From the NCBI GenBank assembly GCA_017654935.2, contig CM065682.1, positions 33,051,963 through 33,115,962 of the forward strand: a stretch of 64,000 nucleotides of DNA, given 5' to 3'. The DNA is from Phymorhynchus buccinoides. Lineage: Eukaryota; Mollusca; Gastropoda; Neogastropoda; Raphitomidae. The notes beneath the pieces are model-generated. The model was given only the letters and a program-made list of their open reading frames with translations. It made no database searches and was not told where the DNA came from. Shown here one piece after another: positions 41,162 to 53,069 of the stretch. The position numbers and the translations under genes are program-made. Each line of letters starts with the position of its first letter. Position 1 is the stretch's first letter.

Positions 41162-41661
41162 NNNNNNNNNNNNNNNNNNNNNNNNNNNNNNNNNNNNNNN
41201 NNNNNNNNNNNNNNNNNNNNNNNNNNNNNNNNNNNNNNNNNNNNNNNNNNNNNNNNNNNNNNNNNNNNNNNNNNNNNNNNNNNNNNNNNNNNNNNNNNNN
41301 NNNNNNNNNNNNNNNNNNNNNNNNNNNNNNNNNNNNNNNNNNNNNNNNNNNNNNNNNNNNNNNNNNNNNNNNNNNNNNNNNNNNNNNNNNNNNNNNNNNN
41401 NNNNNNNNNNNNNNNNNNNNNNNNNNNNNNNNNNNNNNNNNNNNNNNNNNNNNNNNNNNNNNNNNNNNNNNNNNNNNNNNNNNNNNNNNNNNNNNNNNNN
41501 NNNNNNNNNNNNNNNNNNNNNNNNNNNNNNNNNNNNNNNNNNNNNNNNNNNNNNNNNNNNNNNNNNNNNNNNNNNNNNNNNNNNNNNNNNNNNNNNNNNN
41601 NNNNNNNNNNNNNNNNNNNNNNNNNNNNNNNNNNNNNNNNNNNNNNNNNNNNNNNNNNNNN
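41162..41661. other. Assembly gap (500 N)
   Basis: Exactly 500 N, a placeholder size. It adjoins the 39-bp minisatellite, so it probably hides more of that array. Open frames spanning it are artefacts. Confidence 0.98.
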
Positions 41662-42000
41662 ACACTGCGACATCCAGGATGGTGTCCTGCATTCAAGACA
41701 GTTTGCAGTCAACACTGACATCCTGGATGGTGTCAGACAGTTTGCAGTCAACACTGCGACATCCAGGATGGTGTCAGGCAGTTTGCAGTCAACACTGACT
41801 TCCAGGATGGTGTCAGACAGTTTGCAGTCAACACTGACTTCCAGGATGGTGTCAGACAGTTTGCAGTCAACACTGACTTCCAGGATGGTGTCAGACAGTT
41901 TGCAGTCAACACTGACATCCAGGATGGTGTCAGACAGTTAGCAGTCAACACTGACATCCAGGATGGTTTCAGACAGTTTGCAGTCAACACTGACATCCAT
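41662..42000. repeat. 39-bp minisatellite, at least 8 units, adjoining a gap
   Basis: Unit ACACTGAC(A/T)TCCAGGATGG plus GTGTCAGACAGTTTGCAGTC. Because 39 is divisible by 3, the minus strand reads as an open 13-residue repeat (SVLTANCLTPSWK). The left side is lost in the N gap, so the true array is longer. Confidence 0.85.
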
Positions 42001-42276
42001 CGTACTGATGCATGCTAACAGTGCAGTGAACTTCTACCTGTACTGCCTGACAGGGAGGAAGTTCAGAGGAGAATTCCTCCAATTTGTCTCCTGTTCAAAG
42101 GGCAAACAGAACGAATAAAGATCACATTCATAGAGTTGTTAACGTTTTCAGATACACCTGGCTTTGATTGCGTTGTTTGATGAACATAAATAAATGCCAT
42201 AAATGCAATGAAAGGGCGAATTGTCTGGGTTTGTATTTTGTTTTGGAAAAAACCCGATGCTCAGAAATATAAAAAA

Positions 42277-42486
42277 ATCGTCTGCTGAACGAGACTTTGA
42301 ACTGACGACAATGCCGACACAGAACTTGAATGTAAAGGAAGTAGAATCGTCTGCTAAATGAGACTTTGAACTGACGACAATGCCGACACAGAACTTGAAT
42401 GTAAAGGAAGTAGAATCGTCTGCTAAATGAGACTTTGAACTGACGACAATGTCGACACAGAACTTGTGGTGTAAAGGAAGTAGAAT
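42277..42486. repeat. ~69-bp tandem repeat, three units
   Basis: Three near-identical units beginning TCGTCTGCT(A/G)AA. The minus strand is open across them with a 23-residue period (VLCRHCRQFKVSFSRRF). Probably not a real protein. Confidence 0.8.
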
Positions 42487-42625
42487 CGCATGATGCCAAC
42501 CAGCTCATGTGACCGGTATCGTCTTTGTAAGTGCCATCTGTTCCTCTGTTGTTTACCTGTACGGGTTTGCAGGGTGTACAAGGACAATGTTGGTCTGTTC
42601 ACAACAACTGCTTCTTCATCCCCAA

Positions 42626-43196
42626 AAGTTTCCATCCACACCTTCTCTCCTTTCTCCAGGGGTTTCAGTGACTTTGCTCTGTGACCACGGTCAAAGTTCT
42701 TTTCATCCACACCTTCTCTCCTTTCTCCAGGGGTTTCAGTGACTTTGCTCTGTGACCACGGTCAAAGTTCTTTTCATCCACACCTTCTCTCCTTTCTCCA
42801 GGGGTTTCAGTGACTGTGCTCTGTGACCACGGTCAAAGTTCTTTTCATCCACACCTTCTCTCCTTTCTCCAGGGGTTTCAGTGACTTTGCTCTGTGACCA
42901 CGGTCAAAGTTCTTTTCATCCACACCTTCTCTCCTTTCTCCAGGGGTTTCAGTGACTTTGCTCTGTGACCACGGTCAAAGTTCTTTTCATCCACACCTTC
43001 TCTCCTTTCTCCAGGAGTTTCAGTGACTTTGCTCTGTGACCACGGTCAAAGTTCTTTCCATCCATACCTTCTCTCCTTTCTCCAGGGGTTTCAGTGACTT
43101 TGCTCTGTGACCACGGTCAAAGTTCTTTTCATCCACACCTTCTCTCCTTTCTCCAGGGGTTTCAGTGACTTTGCTCTGTGACGACGGTCAAAGTTC
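42626..43196. repeat. 71-bp minisatellite, about 8 units
   Basis: Unit contains CCACACCTTCTCTCCTTTCT, CCAGGGGTTTCAGTGACTTT and CTGTGACCACGGTCAAAG. Units differ by only a few substitutions, so the array is young or homogenised. Confidence 0.85.
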
Positions 43197-43419
43197 TTCT
43201 TCTGTTTCTGCTTGATGCGAACATCAGTTTCCCAGAAATCTAGAAAATTTCTGTTGACTGGAAAGTGTTGCAGGGGATTTTCGTTCTCGGTTTCATTCAC
43301 ATCACTTGTGCGCGTTCAAGATGGGAAGGAAACAGACAACGAAAATCCCCTGAACCTGAACGCGAACTTCAGCCAAAATTGACAACACCAAGGGCATCAT
43401 CCTCCTCATCATCATCAGA

Positions 43420-44320
43420 CGTTCAGTAGTTTAGGCTATGTGAATGAAAACAGTACTACTCAATGGTTTCTGCGCAACAGCATCAGCCGTTCTGTAGCTT
43501 AGACTGTTAACTAAAACACTACAACTCAAAGGCTGCTGCACATTATCATCATCTGTTCAGTAGTTTAGGCTTTGTAAAGATAACACCACCAAGACCATTG
43601 TTATCATCAACCATTCGGTAGTTTAGGCTATGTAAGCAAAAACACTACTATTTAAAGGTTGCTGCACATCTTCATTAGCCGTTCAGTAGTTTAGGCTATA
43701 TAAAAGACAATATCATCAAGAGCATTGTCATCATCAGCCGTTCAGTAGTTTAGGCTATGTCAATGTGACATCATCAAGAGCATCATCATCATCATAATCA
43801 TCATCATCCGTTCAGTAGCTAAGGCTATGTAAAGTTTAGGTTGTGTAATGAGAGATAGCTTTTACTTTTATTCGATGGGGAAATATTGTACAGAGCCCAA
43901 CGCAAATTGGTGCTGCATCCCTAAATGGAATCTGAATAAATTAGCTAAAGACACGAGAGCGTTGGATATCAATTGTAGATCAAAATCCCTGACTCTTAAC
44001 AGTCAAATTGTTAACCCTTTTTGGAGAGAGACGCTTCACACATACCTTGACAATAAAACACTTACCAAAGAAAATGAAATAAATCAACAGAACATTTACA
44101 AACAAAATGAAAAGACAAGAGAAAACAAAGAACAAGAAAAGAGAAAAAATAAATAAAGGCGGGTTTGGCGGAGGGTTTAAAAAAAAAGATTAGGTTGTGT
44201 AAGCAAAAACACTACTACTCAAAGGTTGCTGCACATCACCATCATCCATTCACTAGTTTAGGTTTTGTAAAGGTGACATCACAAGATCATCATCATCGTC
44301 GTCAGCCACTTCAGTAGTTT
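43420..44320. repeat. Interspersed array of GTTCAGTAGTTTAGGCTATG motifs
   Basis: About eight copies at irregular 50-120 bp spacing, with ATCATCATC tracts and AAACACTACTACTCAAAGG segments between them. It is interrupted by the retroposed insertion and by a SINE, and resumes near 44730. Confidence 0.7.
43849..44189 (+). mobile_element. 341-bp retroposed insertion with a 13-bp target-site duplication
   Basis: TTAGGTTGTGTAA occurs exactly at 43836-43848 and 44190-44202, and the insert ends in an A run. It contains an open frame (43848-44156; includes NPFWRETLHTYLDN) that could be a 5'-truncated LINE ORF2 piece; I am not sure of its source. Confidence 0.75.
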
Positions 44321-44321
44321 G

Positions 44322-44727
44322 GTATTTGGTATATTCTAGTCATGGAGACTTATCTCTGTGAAATTAGGGCTGCTCTCCCCCGGAGAGCGCGTCGCTGCAA
44401 GTGCAGCACCTACCCAATTTTTTGTTGTTGGGGGACACAGGGTGAGGAGGGGGTGTGGGCACACTTGGAAAACCTAGCTATCAATTTGGTCATACCAGGC
44501 AGGGGGATTTCTCCCTGCTCTCAGCAACTTTCAACTGCCGTGGGATTTTTAGCGCACGGGTCAGACTAGCTTTAAGTCCCCATTCGAAGGACTGGACGTT
44601 GAGTTCGATTTTCCTGTCAAATTAGAAAGAAAGGGCGAGGCTGGTATTCGAACCCAGGTCACTCACGTTGCAGTCACGCATTACATCTGGCAGGCGAATG
44701 TCTCAGCCATTCTGCCACCTTTCTCCC
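44322..44727 (-). mobile_element. tRNA-derived SINE, family 1, copy 3
   Basis: Head GGTGGCAGAATGGCTGAGAC and B box GGGTTCGAATACCAG on the minus strand, with the conserved body. It interrupts the GTTCAGTAGTTTAGGCTATG repeat array. Confidence 0.8.
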
Positions 44728-45229
44728 ATAGATTAGGCTATGTAAACGAAAACACTACTACTCAAAGGCTGCTGCACATCATCATCATTGGTTCAGGCCT
44801 TTTCTGTTTTCTGTTTTAAGCGTTCTTCTTCATCTTCTCACAAACAATCAATAAACCACGGGGAGCCTGGTGTAGACACACACAGTCTACACACCAGTCT
44901 GGCAGGGAATACTGACGTGTTGTAAGCCATCCGTTCAATAGCGGGAAGAGAGGTAATCAATACTAACATCTGCAAAAATAAACACTCAACACTCTTTCTG
45001 TGTGAACAGTCCATGGCCTGTGGTACAGACAGTACATACACACACACTACCACACAAACCGTTATGTTACCTTTGCAGTCACCAAGGGAGCTGCCAAGTT
45101 CCAGGCTCACCGAATCCAGACAGCCCAGGCACGTCGAAAAGCGCGAAAAAAATTGCACGAGCAGCAGCAATTCTCCAACTCCAACAGATCCCCTCAAACA
45201 TAGTTCCTGTTATTTGTCTCAGAATTGCT

Positions 45230-45493
45230 TCCTTTAATAAAATAAAATTCAAACCATTAATTCAACTTCACTATTGCTCATTATTATCCATGTTTGCTTT
45301 AATTCCCATTTTGATTCTTTTTCAATTACTTCATGTGCCAATTTGTGTTTCATGTTCTTGACTTGATTGTTTTTATGTCAATTTTTCTGTGCCTGATGCA
45401 TGATGTGAGTGTGTGAGTGAGAGGGCAAGGTGCAAAGAAGCTATTGTAGCTTATCCTTTTTACCCTCAATAAAACAAATAGTATTCGTATTCG
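45230..45493 (+). mobile_element. LINE 3' tail, copy 1
   Basis: Shares AGCTATTGTAGCTTATCC, ACCCTCAATAAAACA and a tail of ATTCGT repeats with the inverse copy at 54655-54900. This is likely the 3' UTR of a LINE; no ORF remains. Confidence 0.6.
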
Positions 45494-45534
45494 TAAGAAA
45501 ATCTACACCTGCGTCCTAGCTCTTAGCAAACTGA

Positions 45535-45540
45535 TTTATT
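45535..45540 (-). terminator. Candidate poly(A) signal for the 7TM receptor
   Basis: AATAAA on the minus strand about 75 bp past the stop. Another AATAAA overlaps the stop codon itself (CCTAATAAATGA), so the 3' UTR may be very short. Confidence 0.5.
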
Positions 45541-45613
45541 CGACAAAGGTCATCAGAAAAAATACCAGGCTACGATTATGGGCTTTTGGGTTTTTTTTCC
45601 TTCTTCTACAAAC

Positions 45614-48600
45614 TCATTTATTAGGTATGGTTTTATTTGACAACACCAGTCTAGACCTGAGCACTTTGAGCAATTTCTCTTCTCGTTCATTCTTTCTTCG
45701 TTCAGTCCAGCAAGTCCACACCAACAACAGTGGATGTAGAGCAGAGCTGAGTGGCAACAAAAACACAACCATGGTCTGATAGATCTTGTATAATGTAGTG
45801 ACACCATTGGCAACCATCGCCATGACAACTCCAAATAAAACCCAGCACATCACTTCTGGGAAAGCTATCTTTCTTATCAGGTGGACAGAGGAATACAGAG
45901 TTTTATTGGTGATGTCCAGTGTGATTCTATTCTTTGGTGTCCGTCTGTAGATGAGAAGTTGTCCAGCTGAAATGATAAAGCACGCTGTTGTGCTGATTAC
46001 TGCGATAAGGTAAAACCACGTAAAGCTCTGACGGGTCTTGTAGCGTTGAAATAAAGCCAGACGACACAGACCAGACTGTTCAGAGAGGCCCCAGTGTGAC
46101 AGTCCAGGGAGAAACGGTATCAACGCCAATATTATTCCGGTAAACCACATTCCTGCACAAGCCATAGTCACTGAACGTTTAGTGAATCTCCAGGAACCTG
46201 TTTGAAAGTAAAGGACAATGGTATGATCCAAGGTGATCAGCAAGACAATGAACACTGACATATTTCTGGACAACAAGAAGATAAAACCACTGGTCTTGCA
46301 GGCTACACTTTGGGTCCACAACTTTTCTAAATGGATATACTTCCCGAATGTTATATGATGTATTGTCACGGTTACAACAACGTGACTTCCCATGAATATA
46401 TTTGCACAATACAAATGGTTGAGAGTAGCAACGAGAGTATTTCTGAACAGACTCTTGAAGTACAAGGCTGCAAGGAAACAAACCACATTCCCTCCAATGG
46501 CAGACACACCAACAAACCAACAGAAAATGGAATGCACTTCAGATGGTAATAAAGAGCCACATGAAGGAAGCACAGCATGGACTGTCTGACAGTTTGTTGA
46601 TTTGAATCGTTTAGGAACTAAGTTATCACAGCAAAATCTGTAATCTGAAGAATAGACTGTGCGTAATTGGGTTTGTCCTGAAAAGAGGTCCAATGGAAAT
46701 TCTTTGATTGGATTATTTGTAATGTCTACTTGTTGTAGATGTGGTATGTTTTTTAAGCCTACACTTCCAACAGTTTCAATACAAGCGGCAGAAAGATTCA
46801 TGAATGTCAAACGAGGTAAAAATACGGATAGATAGTCGTCCAACAGAGTAAAGTGTGTTTCTGACATTTGAATTTGGCTCAGTGAGTAATGTATCTTTTG
46901 CATTGTTGTACCTGTTATTTGGTGAAGAGGGTTCTTTGTAACGGACAGGGTTTTCAAATTTGGCATTTGAATAAACACAACCATGTCAAGAGTTGTCAGA
47001 CGGTTATAATCAAGATAAACAAAACGTAAATTGTTAAGCCTCATAACTGAAATGTTACATAGAGAACAGAAAGAAAGACTGAGATAAATTAGAAAATAAT
47101 TTTCATAGAAATCAGTAAGTGACATACCAGAGTTTGCTGCATCCAAATATCGAAGTTGAGGAAAGAGACTGGCTGGAAAAGGACTGGTGCACTGGAACGA
47201 GTGGCCTTGACACAGACAACCTTCAGGACAGATCATGTCACACATCAGTTCGTCATCCCTCTGTGGGCACTGACCAAAACCATCACACAGATGGTTTACA
47301 TGAACACAGACTGAGGACTCTAGACATTGATAGTAATGAGGACAATGGACTGCCTCACACTGTTGTTCATCTTCACCATACACACAGTCAGAGAGCCCGT
47401 TGCATCGCGTGTAGACAGGCAGACAGTAGAGCCACTCTGTGGTACAGCTGTAATGAGTGTCAGGACAGGACTGCTCATCAGTCATCACCTGCTGACTAAA
47501 GTACCCTGCTCCATCTAAGGTAATGTGCAATCTTTGTTGTTTAAGTTTATGGTTCATTGTATACTGAAATGCCTCTTTCACTGGACATTCCATTTCATCA
47601 GAATCATCTGTGCAATCTGAATATGCATTACATCGTTGACTGTGCAATACACACTGGTCATTAGAACACAGAAAACCATCACATGAGGAAAATTCACAAA
47701 ACGTCTCATCCCCATTATCTGGGCAGTCATGTTTAAAGTCACAGACAAAAGTGTAATGTATTGTGGTGACATCGTCGTCACATCTAAGCATGGCGTACGA
47801 GTTTGTAGGAGTTTTTCCACCAGCTGTTGTAGGACTAGGAGAGGTCTGATTGTCGCTGACATTGATAAACAAACAGAACTGGGAGTAGCTACGTTTTTCA
47901 CAGGGGTTGTCAAAACCACAAAACAGAAATGTGTGCATAAAATGGCGATTTTTACAAGGATTTAAATACTGATGTTTGTTTGCACATGTTGATCCAGAGC
48001 ACGTAATATCAGACACGAAGGTCAGCAAAGAATTATGTGCAATATGTTTTGATTGTATATCACACAAGGCACCACTGCCGTGAACAGATGGTTCATAATA
48101 TATTTTCATACGTCTTAAACTTCCATGCTGGATAACTCTCGAAGGAACGTATGGTGTGTTAACTCTGAAATGGTTCATGTTGTAAATCAGTGTGTCACCA
48201 GACCACTTCAGACACTTTCCATACATAAATGGTACACCAACCCAGCCTGAAGTCAAATGTACAAACACATAAAATCTATTAAAGTGTTTCAAAATACGTA
48301 AAGCGTGTTCCTGTTCCATTCGTGTTTTCATTGAAGCCAATTTCCCCCCAAACCCTCTACATTTGTTATCCATGACCTGCATAATTGAGTCTTTTTCTTC
48401 AGAGATCAGTGTGAGACATTTGTTCCGTGAAGCCACCAGCCCCATGCATTGAGGACTGCTGAAAGGACAGAGCTCTGTTTCATCCTGTCCACTGTCACAC
48501 TCTGGTCTCAGGTTGCAGTGCAGGTGATCCTGGAATTGAGCGTAGTGACTGACAGAGCAGTTGTACCTGCCCTTGGACACCTTCACTGGTTGAACACTTT

Positions 48601-49407
48601 CAGGGAGCATGGAGAAGTAGAGTTTGACATTAATGTAAATTTTGACTGAGTTAATTACTTGAAGAATCTGTGTGTTTACAACCATGGCAGCTGTTGCATA
48701 ATCGAGGCATGACAACTCAACACTTTGTTTGTCTGCACTTGTCTTTATGAACTTGAGAAGACACTCTTCCTTAGTGCATAATCTCTCACATAACATGGGC
48801 TTGTTTGATTGCTGAACGCTGAACATAATTATATGTGCTGGAGGGGCTGTTAATACTTCACTTCTCGTCGTGTCCATCATTGATCTTGGTATTATCACAT
48901 ATCCTAAATATTCAAGTGCTGAATTTAAAATAATATATGGGAGTGTGATATTTATAACAGTAAATCTAACAGATGGATTATTTGTGTGTGCTAGATAAAC
49001 ACTGTCTTCAAGGGTGTGGAAAAACAGTTCTTTAAGTGTATGATCATTGCACTGCCAAGATTCACTAACAGAAAACATGAAAGACTGCTTAGGTGTAAGT
49101 GTCATCTTTGTCTTCCACTCACGTTCTTCACACCAGTATGCAACCCGCTGAGCACGAACACTCAAGGGCTTATAGTCTTTTAAATGTAGATCACAGAAAG
49201 AAGAAGACTGGCTACAAATAGCAAACACTACACCAGAGTGAGCTGTGCACCGAGGCACATAGCCGTCACAATGTGAAGTGTTGATGTGTAGGATGGTGTA
49301 GTTGGTGGTGCTGTCCCTCCACATGTAGTCTATCCCTGGACACACAGCTCTCAGTGTGGAAGAACCAGGTGTGGTGTGCACGGCAGACTGGGCTATGATC
49401 TTTGAAC
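45614..49407 (-). CDS. Large LDLa / C-type-lectin-like / LRR / 7TM receptor, GRL101-like (partial, 5' exon missing)
   Basis: One open frame of about 1264 codons. Numbering residues from the in-frame TTG at 49468, domains run: Cys-rich N-terminal region with CUB-like spacing (43-290), LDLa-like repeat (304-334), C-type-lectin-like domain (341-470; GGKLASM), LDLa repeats (about 563-591, 596-628, 668-704, 709-743), LRR N-cap (CPEGCLC, 747-753), leucine-rich repeats (770-935), Cys-rich hinge (946-970) and seven hydrophobic helices (about 978-1252). No in-frame ATG precedes a signal peptide, and TAA lies upstream at 49493-49495. A strong acceptor (pyrimidine tract then CAG, exon from 49407, phase 1) indicates that a separate first exon encodes the signal peptide; I could not find it. 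The ectodomain resembles RXFP-type receptors and snail GRL101. The DRY motif is DHT (1081-1083) and NPxxY is HPLLL (1245-1249). The ligand is unknown. A pattern-recognition or peptide-receptor role is inference. Confidence 0.85.
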
Positions 49408-49520
49408 CTGTCAGCAAGGGAATAGATATCGGAAAACCCAAAGCAAATGTTCGTAGATAACATAACAATGTAACAACAAGACCTTGTGGGAGTTACGGTT
49501 CCTGCCGATGTAAGTTCATC

Positions 49521-49585
49521 ACCTGCATATGTCAACATGAGAGCTTTCTTTTTGAAAGAATGCTCTCATGTTGACATATGCAGGT
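49521..49585. repeat. Perfect 24-bp inverted repeat (hairpin) at the gag fragment boundary
   Basis: Arms 49521-49543/44 and 49562-49585 are exact reverse complements around a short spacer; similarity continues imperfectly outward. Both arms encode MLTYAG, read in opposite directions. Confidence 0.85.
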
Positions 49586-50180
49586 AATGAACTGAATGAT
49601 ATTGTAGATTCATTGCCAGTCAATGAAACCACACCACGTCAAGGTGAGGCCCATTTCGATAAGCTTTGCACGGCTTTGTCAAGTCACTTCAACCCAGAAG
49701 CCAACGTAGAATTCCAAAGATTCACGTTAAGAAAACTCACCCAAACTGGAGACATCAATGATTTCTACACTCAACTCAGACAGCATGCTGAAACTTGCGG
49801 TTTTCACGATCCTGATGCTAAAATCAAGTCTCAACTCATCACAGACTGTCAGTCATCCAAAGTAAGAGAACATGGACTCAGTAATCCAAACCTCAGTCTT
49901 GCTGATCTTCTCAAGATCTTCTCAAGATTGCGCGTACAGTTCAAGTCACATCAGAGCAATCCAAAGCTATCCATGCAATGCAAGCTGAAGAGTCAGTTCA
50001 AACGTCAAACCCAAGAGACTGAACAAACCTCCACAAAGTCAATGCTACTCTTCAAAACCTGACCAACGTTCTCATGAACAAAACTGTCACAACTGTGGTG
50101 GTTCATAGCCTCATGACGGTGGCCAGCGCAACTGTCCTGCATTTGGCAAACAATGCAGACGCTGTGGCAAACTGATAGAT
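49568..50180 (+). pseudogene. Ty3/gypsy-type gag fragment with broken CCHC knuckles
   Basis: An open frame of 164 codons starts MLTYAGNELNDIVDSLP and includes FQRFTLRKLTQTGDINDFY, a retrotransposon gag pattern. After 50060 a zinc knuckle-like CHNCGG...NCPAFGKQCRRCG is interrupted by a stop and frame changes. No pol follows. A short inverted piece of the same N-terminus lies at 49500-49540 on the minus strand. Confidence 0.75.
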
Positions 50181-50336
50181 TTCTATTAATGTTACTATCA
50201 ATTCTAACTAAATACTTACCAACACTCAAAACAAAAGCAGAAACATCTCAATTTGGAAACCAATGCCACAAGCAAATAAAAAACGAAAGTGGTAAAGGAC
50301 CGCAACTCCGCTTACCCGGAAGCCGGTAACTCCCCT

Positions 50337-50438
50337 ATACGTGACAGAGGAATTCGCAATATTGCAGATATTTAATTTTCTCTACCCAGCTAAGTTTACT
50401 GGTATTATTTGGCTGAAAAATGGCTGGCGGCGAAAGGG
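50337..50438. mobile_element. piggyBac-like MITE, family 1, 5'-truncated copy
   Basis: Only the right half is present, ending GGCGAAAGGG then TTAA. The left half is replaced by unrelated sequence next to the Ty3-type gag fragment. A 23-bp end fragment of the same family also sits at 15170-15192. Confidence 0.7.
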
Positions 50439-50579
50439 TTAATGTCTACATCAACGGTTTTACACAATGACATTTAGGCCTACACGTGGGTTTGATTTAT
50501 CTACTCTTCTCATTTTTTTTAACAAACGAAAAAAAACCCACACATGCACCCATTAAGTACATTCGTCCACATGTGAGAG

Positions 50580-50805
<226 letters not shown>

Positions 50806-50871
50806 AGCACATGACTGCATGCACACCCGTATGTATGTACTTATGCTCCTCATTTCTCTCTCTCTCTTTCA

Positions 50872-50907
<36 letters not shown>

Positions 50908-50924
50908 TTCTCTCCAATATTGAA

Positions 50925-52948
50925 GTTAATATTCAAGATGATGCAGAACACAACCTAAATGCAGCCATTTCAGAAGAAGAAGTTATGCGTGCATTAGGAA
51001 AATTGAAAAAAGGTAAGGCAACTGGGCTGGACAATATCTTTGCTGAAATATTAAAGCTAGATGGTAAAAGTGTTCAATTATATTTAGCAAAATTGTTCAA
51101 TAGGTTAGGTTAGGTACATTACAGTCACAGAGGCGTCTCAATACAATCTTTGCTAAAAGCATTTACCCTTCAGAATGGTCGAAAGCCATTATCATTCCAA
51201 TTTGAAGAAAGGTAACCCCGAAAAGTGGATAATTATAGAGGCATCTCTCTCTTAAGTATCATCTAAATGCTACACATCCATATTGAATAGAAGGTTATAC
51301 ACCAAAAGATCTCAGAAAATCAAGCACGTTTTCGTAAGGATTATTCTACTGTTGACCAAATATTTACGTTACATGCTGCAATTCAAAACTGTTTAAGTAC
51401 AAAAAGGTAACAAAAACCTCTATGTTCCTTTTGTAGATCTAAAGAAAGCCTTTGATTCTGTTAGACATGATAAACTTCCACATTGCTTAAAGGAACATAA
51501 TGTTACGGGTAAGTTTTTTTGGTGTCTCTCAAGGCTATGTACAATTCGTTGTTATCATGTGTTCGAGTAAATCATGAACTTTCTTATATGTTTGAAGCAC
51601 CTGTTGGGGTTAGACAAGGATGCGTTATGAGCCCTACTTTATTCTCACTTTTGATAAACCGGTTGGCCGATCATACGAATTATAACGGAAAACATGGTGT
51701 GAGGTTACTTCCAGATATATTAGAGTTATTTATATTAATGTTTGCTGATAACGTTGCTCTATTGTCTATTGCACCAAGTGGTCTTCAAACTCAACTTAAG
51801 ATATTACAAACTTGTTGTGACAATAAATTATGAAGTTAACAGTAAATATCGACAAAACTAAAATTATGTTTTTTTAGAAAGGGGGGGTTGGGGGTAGGCA
51901 CGAAAAATAGTTTTCATAAAGGTAAGAAAGTTGAAATTGTAAATGAGTATTGCTATTTAGGATTTAACTTTACAACCATGATTAGTGCAAAAAAAGGCAC
52001 ACAACATTTAGTAACGAAAGGTAAAAAGGCTGTATTCCAAGTTTGTAAAGTGTTTAAAAAATACAAAGAAATGTCTGTATCTATATTCTTTAAAATATTT
52101 GACACAAAAATCCAGCCAATACTGTTATATGCTGCTGAGATTTGGGGTCTAAACAGATTAGACCATATAGAAAAGGTACATTTGTCGGTATGCAAAAGAT
52201 TCCTATGTGTTCCAAGCAGGACTCCAAATAAAATGGTATATGCGAGTTGGGTCGCTTCCCACTTGACATCAATTCTTATATTGCATGCATTCACTATTAG
52301 TTTAGGATTTTACAAATGGTTTCAGATAGGCTTCCACATAAAGCATATATTATGCTATTAGAGTTAGATAGATCTGGTAAACAAAGTTGGGCATCTAAGG
52401 TAAGGGAAATGTTGTGTTTGACAGGTTTTGGATTTGTATGGTTACAGCAAGGAGTTGGACAAGTAAAAACCTTTTTATTTGAATTTAAACAGAGGCTCAT
52501 TGACATATACATTCAAGAATGGTCAAGCTCCATTAGAGACCGTGAGAGATATGATAACTATAGATCTTTTAAAACAGTTTTTGAAAAGGAACGATATCTT
52601 ATAGAAATGGATACATATTGCTTCCGTGTAGCTTTAACTCAGGTGAGAGTAAATGGTTGGACCGAAAGGGGTGGAAATGCTCTGCCACTAAATAATAATG
52701 TTCATCGCTATAGTGACACAGTAGGAAAAAAGATGTGTCCATTCTGTAGAAACCCGATTGAAGATGAAGAGCACTTTTTGTTGAACTGTTTGTCCTACAG
52801 TGATCTTAGAAACAAATTTCTCAAGAGTCTGCTAAAAATTTTTTTAACTAAACATTTCCAATTCATGTTATTCTTACAGCAACTAATGTTTCACACAGAT
52901 ACAACGTATCACGATTGCATTGCTATTGCAATGCTTGTATTAAAATGA
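50925..52948 (+). pseudogene. Non-LTR retrotransposon (LINE) ORF2 fragment, frameshifted
   Basis: Pieces in several frames form one degraded reverse transcriptase: EEEVMRALGKLKKGKATGLD (about 50970-51040), VDLKKAFDSVRHDKL (about 51435-51480), GVRQGCVMSPTLFSLLINRL (51600-51670), a catalytic box reading FADN instead of FADD (about 51740), then YCYLGFNFT and a C-terminal C-X2-C...H...C motif (CPFCRNPIEDEEHFLLNC, about 52737-52790). Clade uncertain. Confidence 0.8.
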
Positions 52949-53069
52949 ATTATAAATACAACATAATATAAGCGCATTGTTAAAAAATTATATATATCCA
53001 GCCTGGCCCTTTCCCTGACGTGACTCTAGTGACCATTACCTTCAACAGACTGTTGACCCCAACTTACCT

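Larger units (their letters stand above)
30814..45534. other. Gene-free interval between LRRC20 and the receptor gene
   Basis: Contains the R1, fold-back, pogo, CR1, family E, minisatellite and SINE features listed separately, plus AT-rich unique sequence (32590-34450; 38500-40080). At 38924/38925 AAGAG is followed by GTAAGAA after a CG-richer stretch from about 38750, which might be a non-coding first exon, but nothing supports it further. Confidence 0.55.

Noticed and set aside
41017..41754. 245-codon minus-strand frame
   Set aside because: Most of it is the 500-N gap; frames across 62470-62969 are rejected for the same reason.
42626..43196. CRISPR-like direct repeats
   Set aside because: Units are contiguous 71-bp tandem copies without unique spacers, in a eukaryotic genome; it is a minisatellite.
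49266..49538. Alternative first exon of the receptor starting MLTYAGDEL
   Set aside because: The N-terminus is an inverted piece of the neighbouring gag fragment and the frame does not match the receptor.
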